The notes under the pieces were generated by a model that saw only the letters and a program-made list of their open reading frames with translations, did not search any database and was not told the origin of the DNA. Below are positions 4,939 through 5,789 of a stretch of DNA of 5,789 bases, in pieces. This DNA is from a bacterium (GTDB lineage: Bacteria > Chloroflexota > Dormibacteria > UBA8260 > Bog-877). The stretch lies in NCBI GenBank assembly GCA_021791345.1, contig JAJYWT010000127.1:1-5789 (forward strand), written 5' to 3'. The position numbers and the translations under genes are program-made. Each line of letters starts with the position of its first letter. Position 1 is the first letter of the stretch.

Positions 4939-5789
4939 GTGCCCCTGACCCTCCTGGAGGTGTTGCGCCGTTCCACACGCCACCTGACCGCCAGCGGATC
5001 GGAGACACCCAGGCTCGACTCGGAGCTGATCCTGGCCCACGCCCTGAAGGTGGACCGGATCGGCCTCTACGTCCAGTTCGAGCGCCCGCTGGCGGAGGGG
5101 GAGCTGGCGCAGATCCGGCCGCTGCTGGCCGCCCGGGCCCAGGGGCGCCCCCTGGCCCAGCTGCTGGGTCGGCGGGAGTTCTTCGGCCTGGATTTCGCCC
5201 TGGACGATCGGGTCCTGATCCCCCGCCCGGAGAGCGAGCTCCTGGTGGAGCTGGCGGTCCGCCTCCAGCCGGGGGCGGAGCAGGCGGCGGACCTGGGGAC
5301 CGGCAGCGGCTGTGTAGGGATTTCCCTGGCCGCCAACCTGCCCCGGCTGCGCTGCGATCTGGTGGAGCTGGATCCGGGCGCTGCCGCGGTGGCCCGCCAG
5401 AACGTCATCCGCCACAACCTCGAGGAGCGAGTCCGGGTCCTTGAGGGCAGCTGGGCCGAGCCCCTCGAGGGGCTCGGCCCCTACCAGCTCCTGGTCTCCA
5501 ACCCACCCTACGTCACCACCTCAGAGTGGGAGCGGCTGGATCGAACGGTCAGGGACTTCGAGCCCCGACGGGCGCTGGACGGCGGCCCGGACGGGCTGGG
5601 CCCCTACCGAGAGCTCCTGCCCCAACTGCCCGGCATCGCCGCGCCAGGGGCGCTGATCCTCCTCGAGGGGGATCCGCGGCGGCTACCTGCTCTGGAACTG
5701 CTGGCACGGAGGTTGCTCGGCCCAGTTGCCACGGCCCGGCACCTGGACCTCGCGGGCAAGGAGCGGGTCCTGGAGGTCAGGCTACCTTG
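4939..5789 (+). CDS. prmC: Peptide chain release factor N5-glutamine methyltransferase PrmC (HemK), 3' end at window edge
   Basis: PrmC transfers a methyl group from S-adenosylmethionine to the Gln of the GGQ motif in release factors RF1 and RF2, in the cytoplasm. About 283 residues are visible, close to the usual 275-290. The frame is open to the last base, which ends in TG after a Pro codon, so a TGA stop may be cut by the edge. The N-terminal substrate-binding domain includes RLDSELILAHAL (25-36) and GRPLAQLLGRREFFGLDF (69-86), then IPRPESELLVE (94-104). The methyltransferase domain has DLGTGSG (118-124), the SAM-binding glycine motif, and the catalytic NPPY at 188-191 in VSNPPYV. GTG 4939 gives the usual N terminus (PLTLLEVLRRSTRHL); GTG 4906 is in frame but adds an atypical extension, and neither has a good Shine-Dalgarno site. 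No prfA is adjacent upstream, where it often lies. A perfect 28-bp palindrome lies within codons 172-181. Confidence 0.95.
   Translation, partial: MPLTLLEVLRRSTRHLTASGSETPRLDSELILAHALKVDRIGLYVQFERPLAEGELAQIRPLLAARAQGRPLAQLLGRREFFGLDFALDDRVLIPRPESELLVELAVRLQPGAEQAADLGTGSGCVGISLAANLPRLRCDLVELDPGAAAVARQNVIRHNLEERVRVLEGSWAEPLEGLGPYQLLVSNPPYVTTSEWERLDRTVRDFEPRRALDGGPDGLGPYRELLPQLPGIAAPGALILLEGDPRRLPALELLARRLLGPVATARHLDLAGKERVLEVRLP
5453..5480. repeat. Perfect 28-bp palindrome inside prmC
   Basis: The left arm GGGCCGAGCCCCTC (5453-5466) is followed at once by its exact reverse complement (5467-5480), with no spacer and no mismatch; CTCGAG is at the centre. It encodes residues within WAEPLEGLGP of PrmC, just before the NPPY loop, and the protein reads normally through it. 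In RNA it could form a very stable GC hairpin of about 12 pairs with a TCGA loop. No second copy is seen in the window. Confidence 0.9.

Noticed and set aside
4804..5415. Minus-strand open frame antisense to prmC and the control region
   Set aside because: The plus strand encodes well-conserved PrmC motifs here. The antisense product is Gln/Arg/Leu-rich with no motif.

Overview
The window is a GC-rich bacterial chromosome segment with strong G/C preference at third codon positions and frequent GTG starts. It contains no rRNA, tRNA, CRISPR or transposon. The gene mix is a two-thioredoxin-fold protein disulfide oxidoreductase, a DUF302 protein, Tad-type pseudopilin genes and prmC. This fits a high-GC monoderm-like lineage such as Actinomycetota, Chloroflexota or Dormibacterota, but the sequence alone does not decide the phylum.

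Layout from left to right. (1) The 3' part of an enoyl-CoA hydratase/isomerase family gene runs in from the left edge and stops at 593. A possible terminator hairpin follows (597-626). (2) A short control region holds a perfect TATAAT -10 box overlapping the inverted repeat ATACCC-N4-GGGTAT (641-656), which looks like a CsoR/CstR/RcnR-family operator. It drives a two-gene operon: a cytoplasmic PDO-type protein disulfide oxidoreductase (713-1357) and a DUF302 protein (1354-1761), joined by a GTGA start/stop overlap. (3) Converging from the minus strand is a compact operon of three envelope genes, transcribed in the order TadE-like (ending at 4373), large TadG-like (4376-2325), TadE-like (2321-1818). 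The stop/start junctions are a 4-base overlap and a 3-base gap. (4) After a divergent intergenic region of about 120-150 bp, prmC, the release-factor glutamine methyltransferase gene, runs rightward off the window and lacks only its last base or bases.

How the genes work together. The PDO/DUF302 pair looks like a thiol-redox module under a metal- or persulfide-responsive repressor. The TadE-TadG-TadE trio encodes membrane-anchored surface proteins with a Tad-pilus style N terminus. No Tad ATPase, platform protein or Flp pilin is present on either side, so this is a detached pseudopilin cassette that would need machinery encoded elsewhere. The TadG-like protein has a large, Cys-rich, probably beta-helical ectodomain. 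The most striking non-coding signal is a perfect 28-bp palindrome inside prmC (5453-5480). No complete new defence or mobile system is visible.
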